Shown here one piece after another: positions 53,650-64,000 of a stretch of DNA of 64,000 nucleotides. The translations under genes were made by a program, and so were the position numbers. Under the pieces are notes generated by a model. That model had not been told where the DNA came from. It saw only the letters and a list, made by a program, of their open reading frames with translations, and searched no databases. This DNA is from Chara braunii (taxonomy: Eukaryota; Streptophyta; Charophyceae; Charales; Characeae), in NCBI GenBank assembly GCA_003427395.1, contig BFEA01000009.1, positions 5,223,946 through 5,287,945 on the forward strand, given 5' to 3'. Position 1 is the first letter of the stretch; each line of letters starts with the position of its first letter.

Positions 53650-55300
53650 CCTTCTTTCGCCCTCGATTTTTTGAAACACAGTGGTCAAGCAAAAGGGATA
53701 GCAGAATTTGGGCTCTTTGACATCAAGGACCTGAGAAGGCATTATTGGCAATTAAGCGGGAAAGTTTCATCTCGCTAGAATTTTCCACTAAACTGTGGGG
53801 AATCACAGTCTTGAGGACAGGCCAGGAAGGCACAGAAAGCAGGGATCGCGGCACTAAGAGCCCAAGAACACAGAAAAGGAAAAGGCAGACACGGGCATCC
53901 ACGGACCCGGAGGAGCAACAACTATCAGCGTTCAGGCCTGACCTGGATATAAATGAACTCAAAGTCGCTTCAGCAGAGTACAAACGAGTATAGAATCAAA
54001 ACAGGCTACGGAATCAGGGACAAGCTCACAGGACCCCCAAACCACCCCAGCAAAAAGATGGGACAACCACATTCAAATCGACCCACAGCTCTTAACCACG
54101 AACAGATGCAATCACTACCAAATCATCAGACCACAAACGATCAGAAGTCTAAAGTGGCTCATAATGTATCTGGCAGGGTCAGTAAATGAATGCCTGGGAT
54201 GCTCGAAGAAGGGAAGACTTGACATCAGAAGACTGCTCATTGTGCGAAGTGTGTGACCACATGGTAAAGGAGTCGATTTCACACTGTGCATATAATGTCA
54301 ACATGCAAGAGAAATTTGGGAGAGAGTTCAGCTACCCTGGGAGTACCTAGCCGAGGAGACATACCCATCAGGCCCACTCTTCCTGCTTGCAGCCTTGGAC
54401 AAAGGAGTCGAAAATGACGAGTGGAAAATGAAACCTTGTCCGGAGATCCGCTCTATGGGTGATATAGAGAGCCAGATGCAGGACACAGTGGGAAAATAGT
54501 AAACATCAAGAGAGGAAAGTTCGACAGAAGCCAAGGAGCTAGTGGAAGCAGAAAGACCAGATTGGAGAAAAGTCCTGACCGACTGGATAGGTAGGCAGAC
54601 ACATAGAAAAGAACTGGGAAGCAGATCGACTTTGAAGAGGGATGGCTCGATGAGAGCAGGATGACCAGTATGAAGGGTTGAAGCCTATGTTTTGAAAACC
54701 GGAGCAGAGTGGAAGAGAGGACCCGCATGGGAATCCAGGAAGAGGAGGAGGAAGGCACATCCTAACTAAGAAGCACTCAGGAAAGATAGGAGGGCAAAAC
54801 GACTCCAGACTGGAATTGGCAGCAACTGGAAAGGCACTCGGCAACAGGCAGGCAGGGAAGAGCCTAAGAATGTAAACTACCGGGACAGGAGGATAGAATG
54901 ACTGATAGCCGGACTTCAAGCTGGATCTGGGAAGACATGAAGGAAATCAGATAAGTCAACCGAGTACAGCAGGATGAGTGCATACAAGCACCACCAGAAC
55001 TAAGGGAGCAACCAGCTTTCGGTGATTGGGACCTGGAAGGATCGGATCTTGAAGCAAGGAGGGGCAATAAGATGTCAGGTTGACCATGGGATAAATGTTT
55101 CAGGTCCCGCACTCAGGTAAAAAGGGGCTTTCTGGACCAGTCAAATGCAACAGCTCTAGGGGATCAAGAGTAAACCACACACTCAAGAAGGGCTGCGAGG
55201 AGGAACGTAGAATAGACTTATTGAGGGTTTCAGGATCAGAAAGGATTGAGAGCGAAACAGGAATGGAGCAGAGGTAAATCCTTCCTTCCAAGTGAGCAAT
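53650..55300 (+). pseudogene. LINE ORF2 3'-region relic (copy 3)
   Basis: A plus-strand LINE relic. KLWGITVLRTGQEG (about 53790) aligns with QWLWGDWAATKDQG of copy 2 (13350). WLIMYLAGSVNECLGCSKKG (54156-54215) aligns with LLWLIAFRAVPVNQWLAQRR. It is followed by a zinc-finger-like C-S-L-C-E-V-C ... K-E-S-I-S-H-C-A-Y-N (54235-54295). Stops and shifts are frequent. From 54500 to 55300 the similarity fades; that part is included only as likely 3' sequence. Confidence 0.65.
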
Positions 55301-55790
55301 CAATGCTGCTGTCTCAGGGCCCCTCAGTCATAACGGAGGTCAAGTGAGTTCAATTTTCGGAAGGAACATTGGAACCGGTTTCCAGCTTTCATAACACAAT
55401 TTCCTTTTTCAGAAAAAAAAAAAGAGGAGAGAAAACAGACACTCAACCAACCAGATGAATTTCACACCATGTCATCCCCGTCATCCTCCGTCTCGCACCC
55501 ACACGCGAAGAGGTTAAACCACCCACTTCCTCGCCCAGGCAAACTTGAGAATCGAAAATGCGACATTCCGGGTACTTCGGATGAACAGTGCTACTGGGCC
55601 AAAATGGCTGGCGGCACCAGGCGAAAAAAAAGAAGAAAATGCCTCCATGGCAATTCGTTCGTTTTTGGCGTGCAGTGGGGATCCACCTCAGCAAAGTTTA
55701 AGGCGGCATGAAAAGAACCTCCTGTGTGGTAGTTCAGGTATGTGCACGAGGAGGAGAACTAGCATATATGAGCGCAAGAGAAGAAAACTT
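55301..55790. other. Spacer before the 68-bp repeat
   Basis: An A-run at 55416-55427 and several short ORFs without recognisable content. CTACTGGGCCAAAATGGCTG (55590-55609) recurs in changed and inverted form at 55985-56022. Confidence 0.5.
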
Positions 55791-55923
55791 TCAGTTGCAG
55801 TTACAACAGAAGATAGATTATCACAGTACAAGTTGAACCGCCGCTACCTTTCACACTATCAGTTGCAGTTACAACAGAAGATAGATTATCACAGTACAAG
55901 TTGAACCGCCGCTACCTTTCACA
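55791..55923. repeat. 68-bp perfect tandem duplication
   Basis: TCAGTTGCAGTTACAACAGA begins at 55791 and 55859; the two copies are identical for about 64 bp. The lack of divergence points to a recent duplication or an assembly duplication. Confidence 0.95.
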
Positions 55924-55971
55924 GGCGAACTTGAAACATCAAAACGTTGCAGTCTGCAAACTCCGGAGGCC

Positions 55972-56022
55972 GGGTGTTACCATACCAAAATGGCTGGCGG
56001 CCATTTCGGTCCAGTAGCACCC
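55972..56022. other. Imperfect hairpin, 22-bp arms
   Basis: GGGTGTTACCATACCAAAAT and GG, then loop CTGGCGG, then an arm pairing at about 17 of 22 positions (CCATTTCGGTCCAGTAGCAC, CC). It resembles a short miRNA-type or MITE foldback. Confidence 0.65.
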
Positions 56023-57726
56023 GACCCAAAAGAAAAAAGAAAAGCCGCGCTGGTGCTTAGGCAAAGCTTAGCGCACAATTCTTTTCCGCCTCGGCAAAAA
56101 GAGACTCGAAGGTAGTGGAGGTTTAAGAAAAATGTATCACAGAATTCTTTTTGCCAAAGAGAAGAACCATCATGTGCTACTAGAGCAGAACAGTCATCAC
56201 ACTACTAGTCTGCTTCTCGCAGACTAGGTTATTCGCATTTCAACTCTGGAGACTCATTACTATCATACACTGGTGCTCCAGAATTGGAGGCATACGCTAT
56301 AATCTTTACTACGCAACACACACACAAAAAAAAAGAAACTCGCTCAGATTCTTCTCATGTGCATGCACACAAAGAGGACTGCCACCTAGCACACATTGCA
56401 AAGAGATGTGAAGTCCGAGATACAACACTGCTTGCATCATCATAAAACTCTCTCCATCCAATCATCGATGAATCACTTACTCTATCCACCAATCACCTCC
56501 TCAGCCAGCCAAGTAGTCTAGCTGGGAAAAGTGATTCGTACTTCTAAGCTCGCAACATCATATACACAGTCATCTATGGATTACCCGTAGACCATCAATT
56601 GCTTCACCCCCATTGCACACTGGCTGCTATGCCCGTCAATCCTTTCACCTTCATTGCACGCAAGCTGCTATGCCCATGAATCACTTCATCTCCATTGCAA
56701 TCTACGCACCGAAAGAGCATAGCAGCTGCCAGCTGGCATGCAAGAAGACCCATTACCAAGCATGAAAAGGATTGGACCTTCCCGGAACACACACACACAC
56801 ACACACATTGCATTGTTCCTCCCGCAATCTGAACACCAAAGGCCATACGCAACAAGACTCTTGACCGAGCGTGCACAGGAGGAGGAAATTAGACCTTCTC
56901 CCTCTGCATCCTTCTCGCTTGTGTTCTGTCCTTCCTCCTCGTTTTCTTCTTCCTCCTGCTTCTCCTTCTCATGTTCCTTATACACTTCCTTGTCACCTTC
57001 CATTTCCACTTTCTCCAAGCCCACAAAGCACTTCACTGTCAGACATAGACAAGAAGGACAACAGTTCTCAACAACCAGGCTCGGCACCCAGCTGCAATCG
57101 GCTGTTTGCATCTCTTTCTTGCTCTTTGCAAGTCAATCCTCCCAGTTCCTCTTTGCCTTTCCCCTCCCTTCACCGCCACCCATTTCCTCTTCCTTTCCTT
57201 ACTTCTCCCACTATCTTCCTCCTCCAACCACCTTCACCGCCCTCACTGTGATTCCACCCTTACTTTCACCCTTACCTGCCATTCCACATGCCATAGTGAA
57301 ACAGAATCGACCACTCAGCATGAAGCCACCATAAGCCCAAGATGTCGTTCCATTCTTAAAACGAAAGTGAGAACAAAGATGGTCTTCCATTCTGAAACAA
57401 CAAGTTAGGAGCAGGCTCTACTAGTGTTATGTTGAACATGGCTGGAAAACTGACCAGTGGTTCATTCTTACTTGGAATGAATATATCGCTAGTGGAGGGG
57501 CTGGAGGGCTCCGACAAGACCAGTGTGCAATCAGACTCGTTCTCATTCACACTTTTCATGCATGTAAACAGTAGTGCAGCAAACTGGTGACATGCACCCA
57601 CTCAAAACTCAGAGATACGGCATCCAGATACGAGTTCACTTCCAACTGGCTATGGCGACTCAGCCCCCAAACAGCTCACTGTTCACATACACCGGATCAC
57701 CCTGGATATCCCACGCGACTCTCTGA
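56023..57726. other. Spacer with pyrimidine-rich tract
   Basis: 56790-56810 is a CA microsatellite. 56895-57240 is strongly C/T-rich on the plus strand and creates low-complexity ORFs (for example 56738-57334) that I do not believe. No gene is seen. Confidence 0.6.
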
Positions 57727-57727
57727 A

Positions 57728-57759
<32 letters not shown>
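57727..57759. repeat. (CA)n microsatellite
   Basis: About 15 CA units between CTGAACT and CTCTAGC, close to or inside the element 6 3' LTR. Confidence 0.9.
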
Positions 57760-57761
<2 letters not shown>

Positions 57762-58392
57762 AGCTATGGCGGTTATGGCCGCAACACCCTTATCGCTATG
57801 CTACGCTCCTTCTCTCTCGCCCACTTCAGCTCCGGGCTCTCTGCAGACCTCCTTGCACAAGTCGCTGTGGCAGCGCTTCCGCATGGCTCACGCAGGAATG
57901 AATGAATGGCTGGGCGCTGCCTCTTGATTTATACTTCTGAAACTCGTTGGTCTGCCCTTTGCCATCGGCCCATGGTGCTCACAGTCCCTTGTGGTACTTG
58001 CTGGACTCGACGGGGGCTGACTGGACCTGACCGCTGACTGAACGGGGACTCGCTGCTATCCCACCGGACTCGTACTGCAATCGCACTGCGGTTTAGTCCA
58101 CCACTTGGCTCACCACTTGACCACTTGGCTCACCACTTGACCACTTGCCGACCTTCTAGAAGGACTACAGCTAAGACTTCTGGACTCGCTAAGACTTCTA
58201 TCCTACAGATCTACAGATCGAACCCCTCTGCTACATACGGACCTATGACAGCCTACCAACTGTTTGCGAACACACAGGTCACAGGTTCAACTCTCGGGGT
58301 CTACACAGGCACTGTACACAGATAGGGCAAGGTCTAGGGATCGAACCCTGGGATCTGCGTCTGCTACTGCAAAAGGGGTGAAAACCGTTTCA
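57760..58392 (-). repeat. Element 6 3' LTR (left limit uncertain)
   Basis: On the minus strand the LTR should start TGAAACGGTTTTCACC at 58392, just after the purine-rich GACGGCGGGAG. It contains a 20-bp tandem unit (CCACTTGGCTCACCACTTGA, 58102-58145). The left end cannot be fixed because the 5' LTR is outside the window. Confidence 0.55.
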
Positions 58393-58505
58393 CTCCCGCC
58401 GTCCTAAATTTGAGGTCCTACGAGAATATTTCAGTCCAAGGCAGGACCTTTACCCTTTCTATCCCGCTCATAGGCTCTGACTATGTCGGGAGCTGTTTCT
58501 AGAAG

Positions 58506-59594
58506 TTATGTCCTTGTAAACCAGCGGTCGTCTTCCGGTTCCTGATAAGCAAACCAGACTTTATACTGTTTCTGGGAATGATCTCCACCTCCTGTTCTGA
58601 ACACATCCTCATCTACAATGCCGTCCATGTCATAACTTCCATCCATATCCGGGGGGATCATGGATCTTCTTGAAGGGAACTGTTGACTTGTGACACACGG
58701 CAACAGCTTTGAAGCATGGAACACAGGGTATGTGTGGAGGTGTGCTGGAATTTCTATAGTGTAGGACGGTCCATCCTCTCCGCCCTTGACTTCTAGAACC
58801 GGCCACAGTCCTCTATATGCAGGCAGTAACTTCTGCGAGATGTGCTCCTCAGGTGCAAACTCTTTAGACTTGACCCAGACTAAGTCGCCTATCTGAAACT
58901 GCGATGGGCGACGGTGCTTATTGGCCTGTTCTATCATTCTGTGCTGGGCCTTCCTGAGGTTTTCAACAACAGTTGCTAGTTCTTTCTCGTGCTGTACTGC
59001 GAACTCCCTAGTACCGGGCGGCAGTCTGTGAATCTGATCCCGGTTCAGTCCTTCGAACGGTCTGCGTGGTCTAAAGGACTTGTGCAGCTCATTGGGAGTG
59101 TGGCAGGTGGATAAATGCACGCTGTTGTTGTATGCACTAGCTACTTTAGGCAACATCTCATCCCAGTTGATCTGATCAGGTCTAATGTACATGCGCAGAA
59201 CTTGCTGTAGGATCTTGTTCATCTGTTCTGTCTGACCGTTGGTCTCTGGATGGCGGCCAGACGGCATTAACAACTTAGATCCGTAAACTCTCATGAGTTC
59301 TTGCCAGTTCTGGCTGGTGAAACGACTATCTCTATCGCTAACGATTGACAAGGGAACTCCATTCTGACTAACCCAATGATCAAAGAACTTCTGAATGACT
59401 AATTCGGTGCGTGCCTCTGCAGGCAAAGGAATAAAAACAACATACTTACTAAAACGGTCAACTACGACCATGACTTGGCTCTTGCCATGCCTACTCTTGA
59501 CTCGAGTATCCATGAAGTCTACGGACACTGAGTCTCCAAGCTGATCAGGAATAGGCAGCAGTCTGAGAAGACCTAGAGGGGCACGCGTAGTGGT
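58506..59594 (-). CDS. pol: Element 6 integrase core and C-terminus
   Basis: In frame with the upstream pol ORF, separated by TAG at 59595-59597; the first ATG is at 59528. DDE core: SVDFMDTRVKSRHGKSQVMV (first Asp), SIVSDRDSRFTSQNW (second Asp), GRHPETNGQTEQMNKI (Glu). Then the C-terminal module QIGDLVWVKSKEFAPEEHIS, AYRGLWPVLEV (usual GPW is GLW), HTYPVFHASKLLP, and a chromodomain-like tail QYKVWFAYQEPEDDRWFTRT at the end. It joins the element cDNA to host DNA. If translated alone from 59528 it would lack the HHCC finger. Confidence 0.9.
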   Translation of the reverse strand, partial: TTTRAPLGLLRLLPIPDQLGDSVSVDFMDTRVKSRHGKSQVMVVVDRFSKYVVFIPLPAEARTELVIQKFFDHWVSQNGVPLSIVSDRDSRFTSQNWQELMRVYGSKLLMPSGRHPETNGQTEQMNKILQQVLRMYIRPDQINWDEMLPKVASAYNNSVHLSTCHTPNELHKSFRPRRPFEGLNRDQIHRLPPGTREFAVQHEKELATVVENLRKAQHRMIEQANKHRRPSQFQIGDLVWVKSKEFAPEEHISQKLLPAYRGLWPVLEVKGGEDGPSYTIEIPAHLHTYPVFHASKLLPCVTSQQFPSRRSMIPPDMDGSYDMDGIVDEDVFRTGGGDHSQKQYKVWFAYQEPEDDRWFTRT

Positions 59595-61670
59595 CTAGTT
59601 CCGCTGGCAAACTTTGCAACTGCGAACATACTCTATGCAGTCATTCTTCATTCCTGGCCAGGTGTACGCACGCATCAGATTGGCTAATGTCTTCTGCCAA
59701 CCGAAATCTCCCTCTGTGTCGTTGCATTCCCCTAGGATCAGACTGTGGATTTCCTCACTATTGGGAACGCATAGGCGGTCGAATACATCCGTCTTCTCAA
59801 ACAGCAATCCTTCAGTAGTGTGGTAGTGTGGCTCGGTCTCTAGGGCCTCCTTAACCCTCTTGAGGACGTCACTATAGATAGGGTCCTGCGCATACGCTCG
59901 CCTCACTTTCTCCTGCAGGTCTCTCCCTATATCCAGATAGTGTACTATGGCTCCAAAGTAGTCTGATCTCCTACTCAGAGCATCCGCAACTACGTTGTAC
60001 TTGCCCTTCACTGGCTTAAGCTCAAAGTCATACTGGTCTATTTCAGCGGCCCACCTAGTTAACTTGGGTGTCATCTTGGCCTGAGTCTTTGACCAACGAA
60101 GCGTCTCATGGTCATAATACACTTTGAAGCGCCTCCCAAGCAGATAATGTTTCCAGTGTTCTAGAACCTGCCTGAGAGCGTAGAGTTCTCTCTCATCCGT
60201 CGAGGTGGCTGCCTTCTCTGAGGGCATCCTCGCTGACATGAGCTCTACGGGTCTATAGCCATTGCCGTCGTCTTGCTGCAACACGGCGCCTATACCATAC
60301 TGACTCGCGTCCATGGTGACGACAAATGGCAAGGACGGATCAGCTCCCTTGAGGACAGGATACTCTATTAACGCGCGCTTCAACTTCTTTAGCGCAGACG
60401 TACAGCCGTTGTCCCATTGCCAGATTGCCTCTTTCTTTAGCAACCTGCGCAAGGGAGCGGCGATAGTAGAGAAGTTCCTCACGAACTTCCTATAGTAGTT
60501 AGCTAGGCCTAGGAACGACCGCAACTCTGTCAATGTGCGGGGCGTCGGCCAGTCTCTAATCGCCGCTATCTTGCTGTCCTCTGGCTTAATGCCGTCTCCG
60601 TCTAATACGTGGCCCGAGTACAAGACTTGTGTCTTGGCCCACTCGCACTTCTTTGCGTTGTTCTTGAAGTTAGCCTCTCTGAGCTTCTCCAAGACCTGCC
60701 TCAAATGACCCTGATGCTCCTGGAGGGTCTTGCTGAAAACTAAGATATCATCTAGATAAACTACTACAAACTTGTCTAACCAAGGTCTAAACAGATCGTT
60801 CATACAACGCTGAAAGGTGGCTGGCACGTTAGTTAGTCCAAAGGGCATCACTATGAACTCATAATGCCCATATCTAGTCCGGAACGCAGTCTTATACTGG
60901 TCATCAGGATGGACTTCTATCTGATGGTATCCGGACTTCAAGTCTATCTTAGAGAAATACTTGCAACCCTGCACTCGATCTAGAAGATCATCTATCCTGG
61001 GCAGTGGTTCAGCATTCTTCACAGTAATCGCATTCAAACCCCTATAGTCTATACACATACGAAGCTCTCCTTCCTTCTTGGGGACAAACAAGACAAGTGC
61101 TCCAAAAGGAGACGAACTGGGCCTGATCCAACCCTTCTCAAGGAGCTCGTCTAACTGCTTGCGCAGCTCCTCTAACTCTCTAGGGGACATCCGGTAGACT
61201 GCTCCCTTAGGAGTTCTACTGCCAGGCTCTATGTCTATCCTGTGCTGGATGGGTCGCGGCACTACTCCTGTCGGCGACTCAGTCAAGTCTTTGAACTCCT
61301 TCAGCAGCTTGGCAGTGGTTGGATCTGTGGAACTATCCTTTTCCTTAGCCTCAGTGGCAAGCCTTACGTACACTACAAAGACCTGTTCTTCTAATCGCTC
61401 CTTCACTAACCGCGTGAACGCGGGCGCACTGAGACAACAATGTGCCAAGGTGTTGTCTACACCTGACACATGGAGCAGGCGGGCAATCTTAACCTCGCCT
61501 GACGGACTAGGGAACCTACACTCATGCTCTCTCAAGTGGAGTGTGGCCCCTGCTGCCTCTCCCCAATCCATTCCCAATACTACGTCAAAGGGGAGGTCCT
61601 CTTGTACGAGGAGAGTGAGGGAATGGAGAACTTTCTCCACCTTCCCATCTTTCTCTAAGCAAAAGTACGC
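59595..61670 (-). CDS. pol: Element 6 pol: protease end, reverse transcriptase, RNase H, integrase finger
   Basis: A 681-codon open frame from the ATG at 61640, and open back to a TAG at 61671-61673. In order: protease second lobe DLPFDVVLGMDWGEAAG (residues about 15-30), RT with RTPKGAVYRMSPRELEELRK, GWIRPSSSPFGALVLFVPKK, MCIDYRGLN, SKIDLKSGYHQIEVHP, VMPFGLTNVPATFQ and intact VVVYLDDILVFSK (near residue 295), RNase H core TMDASQYGIGAVLQQDDGNG, KVYYDHETLRW, and the integrase HHCC finger (CNDTEGDFGWQK ... CKVCQRN; the first His position reads Asp-Thr-Glu-Gly-Asp, so part of the HH pair is lost). The catalytic motifs are intact. It ends at TAG 59595-59597. Confidence 0.92.
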   Translation of the reverse strand, partial: AYFCLEKDGKVEKVLHSLTLLVQEDLPFDVVLGMDWGEAAGATLHLREHECRFPSPSGEVKIARLLHVSGVDNTLAHCCLSAPAFTRLVKERLEEQVFVVYVRLATEAKEKDSSTDPTTAKLLKEFKDLTESPTGVVPRPIQHRIDIEPGSRTPKGAVYRMSPRELEELRKQLDELLEKGWIRPSSSPFGALVLFVPKKEGELRMCIDYRGLNAITVKNAEPLPRIDDLLDRVQGCKYFSKIDLKSGYHQIEVHPDDQYKTAFRTRYGHYEFIVMPFGLTNVPATFQRCMNDLFRPWLDKFVVVYLDDILVFSKTLQEHQGHLRQVLEKLREANFKNNAKKCEWAKTQVLYSGHVLDGDGIKPEDSKIAAIRDWPTPRTLTELRSFLGLANYYRKFVRNFSTIAAPLRRLLKKEAIWQWDNGCTSALKKLKRALIEYPVLKGADPSLPFVVTMDASQYGIGAVLQQDDGNGYRPVELMSARMPSEKAATSTDERELYALRQVLEHWKHYLLGRRFKVYYDHETLRWSKTQAKMTPKLTRWAAEIDQYDFELKPVKGKYNVVADALSRRSDYFGAIVHYLDIGRDLQEKVRRAYAQDPIYSDVLKRVKEALETEPHYHTTEGLLFEKTDVFDRLCVPNSEEIHSLILGECNDTEGDFGWQKTLANLMRAYTWPGMKNDCIEYVRSCKVCQRN

Positions 61671-61900
61671 CTAGACTCCCTCTACATAGTCCTCAACACG
61701 CATCGTGCGGTTGTCTGCGAGGACACTGACTATGGGATCTACTAACTTTTGGACTTTCAATCCTAGCCTCAGCTTCTTCAGCGCTCTACGGCTAATATAA
61801 CTATGGGAGCCCCTGAGTCTAAAAGGGCCCCTACTTTGCTTCTGAATACTTCTACATCTACCCATATCAGATATCCCTTACTCTCCTTCTTCATTTTGGC
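61671..61900 (-). pseudogene. pol: Element 6 protease N-terminal lobe (frameshift in active site)
   Basis: One frame gives VGALLDSGAPIV (Asp-Ser-Gly-Ala active site, about 61830-61800). The neighbouring frame gives HSYISRRALKKLRLGLKVQK, the usual continuation. A single-base change at about 61808 therefore splits the active site. The second frame ends at TAG 61671-61673, in register with the pol ORF. Confidence 0.85.
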
Positions 61901-63990
61901 CCAGACTGGCATCCTCTCCTTCAGCTCTTTTGCCACACCTGTGTGGGACGTGCCTAGAGAGACGCTAACACAAGCAGTCTCTGGACAGCTAGCTAGGCAC
62001 GGGCCTGCAACCTTGGCCATGGGCTCATGTGGTTTGGGAGTTTCCTGTTCGCGTGCGCTCGCTTTACCACATGGCCCTGAAGTAGGGGCAGTTGCGACCC
62101 CTACTGGCGGCTGCCTTTTGACTGCTGGGCAGCCCAACGGGCCTGTCTATACTTTGGACAAAATTTGATTAAATGGGCCGGGTCACCACAAAATATGCAT
62201 TGACCCTGGTCTACGCATTCCTCCCATAAACGCTGGTCCAAGCCCAAGTCCTCCCAGGGCCTGCCCTGTGGCAAGCCTGGGTGCCATCCTCCTTGAGGTG
62301 GCCTTCCACCTCGTCGCTGTCTGGACCGATTAGAACCCTGGCGATTTGGCCGGGGACCTTGACCCCTACCTCCCACTTGGCGGTTCCCTTGTCTGCCAAC
62401 CCCCTGTGCGCCCGTCCTGGGCCTCCCATGGCCTGGCCCCTTTGGCCCTGGCCTCCTCCTCTAACTGGCGGCCTCCCTCCAGCCGTGACAGCAGCATAGG
62501 ACCTCCCCTGCCCCATACTACTGTGCTCTTCCTCAAGGCCCCACTCGATCTGACTATATGGGACCTCATCTGTACCACCTTCCTCATGTGATCCTTGGCC
62601 CTCACTTGGCTTGAGATGGTACGACCTTTCCACTTCTTTCCCTTGTCTAAGTTCTTATGCCAGAAAGTGGAAACTGGTGTACTCGAACAGGACGACTTCT
62701 CTACTCAATGCATCGTAAGTGATGCCGGCCTGTTGAGGCTTGTCAAAGAAATGCCCACGCAGGGGCTCTGGCATGGCACGGTAAAATAACTGAACCAATT
62801 GGGGCTCAGTAACCCCATGGTCTGGGACGGCTACCAAGTCGTCCATTACGCCCTTGAGTGCTCGTGCACTCCTCCACTGTCGTGAGTGGATCGTTTGTAA
62901 CTTATCAGAGGCTCTGACGTCTCTCGTTGGGTTAGCGAATCTCTCCCTCAGGACTTTGAAGAATTGAGGAAAGGTGGTGATCTTGGAATATGCAACCATG
63001 TTGTTTTCACAACCGGCTGCGCGCGCAAGGAACCTGGCAAAACTAGCCGCTTCATCTTTGAGGGCCTGGAAGGCCACGAGGACTTGTTCCTCTATCAGGA
63101 TGTGTTGTAGATACACATAACTATTGACACTGGCCTCCCAGTTGTCAAAGTTCTCCTCCTTTCCCCCGTACGCATCTGGGAACTTGAGCTTTACGGGCTC
63201 TTTACGGGGTTTGGCCTCACTCTCTACCGCAGCTATCGCTTTGGCACCTTCGATGGCGCCCTCGCAATACTTCCCCACGTTGTCTCTTAACCTCCTAACT
63301 TCTCCCCCAACGTGGGTGACCATATCGCGTGCAAAGTCCCTAAACCCCGACCGCATGGCACTCAGGGCTACCTCTTGACTCCAGCTGGCTTGGCGCTCCT
63401 CCATCCAAGCCGCGCTCAACACCTCCAAGTACCCCAATACCTTATCCCATTTGGCCTTGTCGTCTGCCTGGGCCTACACTTCCTTCCTACAGTCCTTCAC
63501 TTTCGCCACCTCTATGGTCAGCCTAGTGACTTCCTCCCTCCCTCCTCTTCTTCTCCCTCTTCATCCTCAACTTCCATTCCAACTTCTACTCCTCCTCTCT
63601 TTCTCGTCGTTCCATGGGGTCCTCCATAGCCATCAGCTCCCTGGCTAATGTCTCTCTCTCATCCTGAGGCACATAAGACTCTGGCTCCTCATCTTCCCCC
63701 AATGATAAATTAGCGACCCACTCACTTATCTTTCTCTCCATCTCTGCGTCTTCATCCTTTTTCGTGCCACTACTCCCCTCTCTACTCTCGATACGCATCC
63801 TCTCTTTTGCTTCTTCTGTTGCTGCTTCCTCTTCGGCAGCCTTTCTCCTCTCTTCCTCCTCTTGTTGAACTCTCTTCATCTCCTCCTCCAACTTCTTCAT
63901 CTTTGCAGCCTGCTCCTCTGGGATAGCCTTCAACTTCGCCTGTTTCTGGAGCTCTTTCCTCTCTTTGTTCTCTCTCACTAGGGCGGCCAT
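61901..63990 (-). pseudogene. gag: Element 6 gag polyprotein (frameshifts)
   Basis: From the ATG at 63990: a Lys/Glu coiled coil (about 63990-63760; KLEEEMKRVQQEEEERRKAA) ending near 63586. The gag core is open at 63437-62655 (EENFDNWEASVNSYVYLQHI, FPQFFKVLRERFANPTRDVR). A shift near 62650 leads to a Gly/Arg/Gln-rich linker (62633-62380). The CCHC zinc knuckle CIFCGDPAHLIKFC (about 62200-62155) lies in a further frame. 62100-61901 is the gag-protease linker. At least three frames are needed. Confidence 0.85.
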
Positions 63991-64000
63991 CTTCTCTTGC

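Larger units (their letters stand above)
57760..64000 (-). mobile_element. Ty3/gypsy element 6 (minus), best preserved, runs off the window
   Basis: Read right to left: gag (63990 to about 62101), protease, reverse transcriptase, RNase H, integrase, purine tract, LTR. The pol region is almost fully open, with two in-frame TAG codons. The 5' LTR and leader lie beyond 64000. Confidence 0.88.

Noticed and set aside
54328-55303. Several minus-strand ORFs of 60-126 codons (Ser/Pro/Leu-rich).
   Set aside because: They are antisense shadows of purine-rich LINE relic sequence.
56738-57334. A 198-codon ORF and its neighbours, rich in Ser, Pro and Phe.
   Set aside because: The DNA is a C/T-rich tract that is open by composition; no motif and no start context.

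Overview
The window is eukaryotic and looks like the repeat-rich nuclear genome of a streptophyte. Plant-type Ty3/gypsy retrotransposons primed by initiator-Met tRNA (TGGTATC-like primer sites), LINE ORF2 relics with a reverse-transcriptase-associated zinc finger, plant-type TTTAGGG repeats, many microsatellites and two N gaps all fit. A large charophyte genome such as Chara is a plausible source, but that is inference from style and not a database match. I found no confident host housekeeping gene, no functional tRNA or rRNA gene and no CRISPR array.

Layout. 1-1770: a (CA)n tract, a LINE relic carrying a small SINE-like insertion, and a 220-bp tandem duplication. 1771-2816: a solo LTR of family A (minus). 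2822-12306: gypsy element 1 (plus), complete with both LTRs but full of stops and frameshifts, its integrase split by a 346-bp MITE. 12307-20394: host-like spacer, a second LINE relic, an N gap, a telomere-like tract, and several microsatellites and tandem repeats. 20395-29345: gypsy element 2 of family A (plus), in a partial tandem array (LTR piece, internal piece, LTR, internal, LTR) that has lost its reverse transcriptase core. 29346-32760: a likely minus-strand LTR with a gypsy chromodomain relic, then G-rich minisatellites. 32765-38771: gypsy element 3 (minus), 3' truncated. 38772-39760: AT-rich tandem repeats and a cluster of TGACGTGG boxes. 39760-52551: gypsy element 4 (plus), split in its RNase H by a 6.74-kb segment (43871-50610). 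52552-53645: a family-3 LTR with an N gap. 53650-55300: a third LINE relic. 55300-57750: spacer with hairpins and pyrimidine-rich tracts. 57750-64000: gypsy element 6 (minus), the best preserved, leaving the window on the right.

How it works together. Each gypsy element has the order gag (coiled coil, capsid, CCHC knuckle), aspartic protease, reverse transcriptase, RNase H, integrase (HHCC, DDE), with a chromodomain-like tail where it is preserved. Most copies are dead: protease Asp lost in element 1, RT core deleted in element 2, 3' end lost in element 3, YLDD changed to YLDN in element 4. Element 6 has an intact YLDD and DDE and a pol frame broken by only two TAG codons, plus a frameshift in the protease. 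Nested insertions give a relative order: the LINE and tandem repeats came first, then solo LTR A, then element 1 beside it, then the MITE in element 1.

The least explained object is the 43871-50610 segment. It starts TGT, ends ACA, is flanked by GCGT on both sides, carries no recognisable transposition gene, and holds an unrecognised 218-codon ORF followed by a poly(A) signal.
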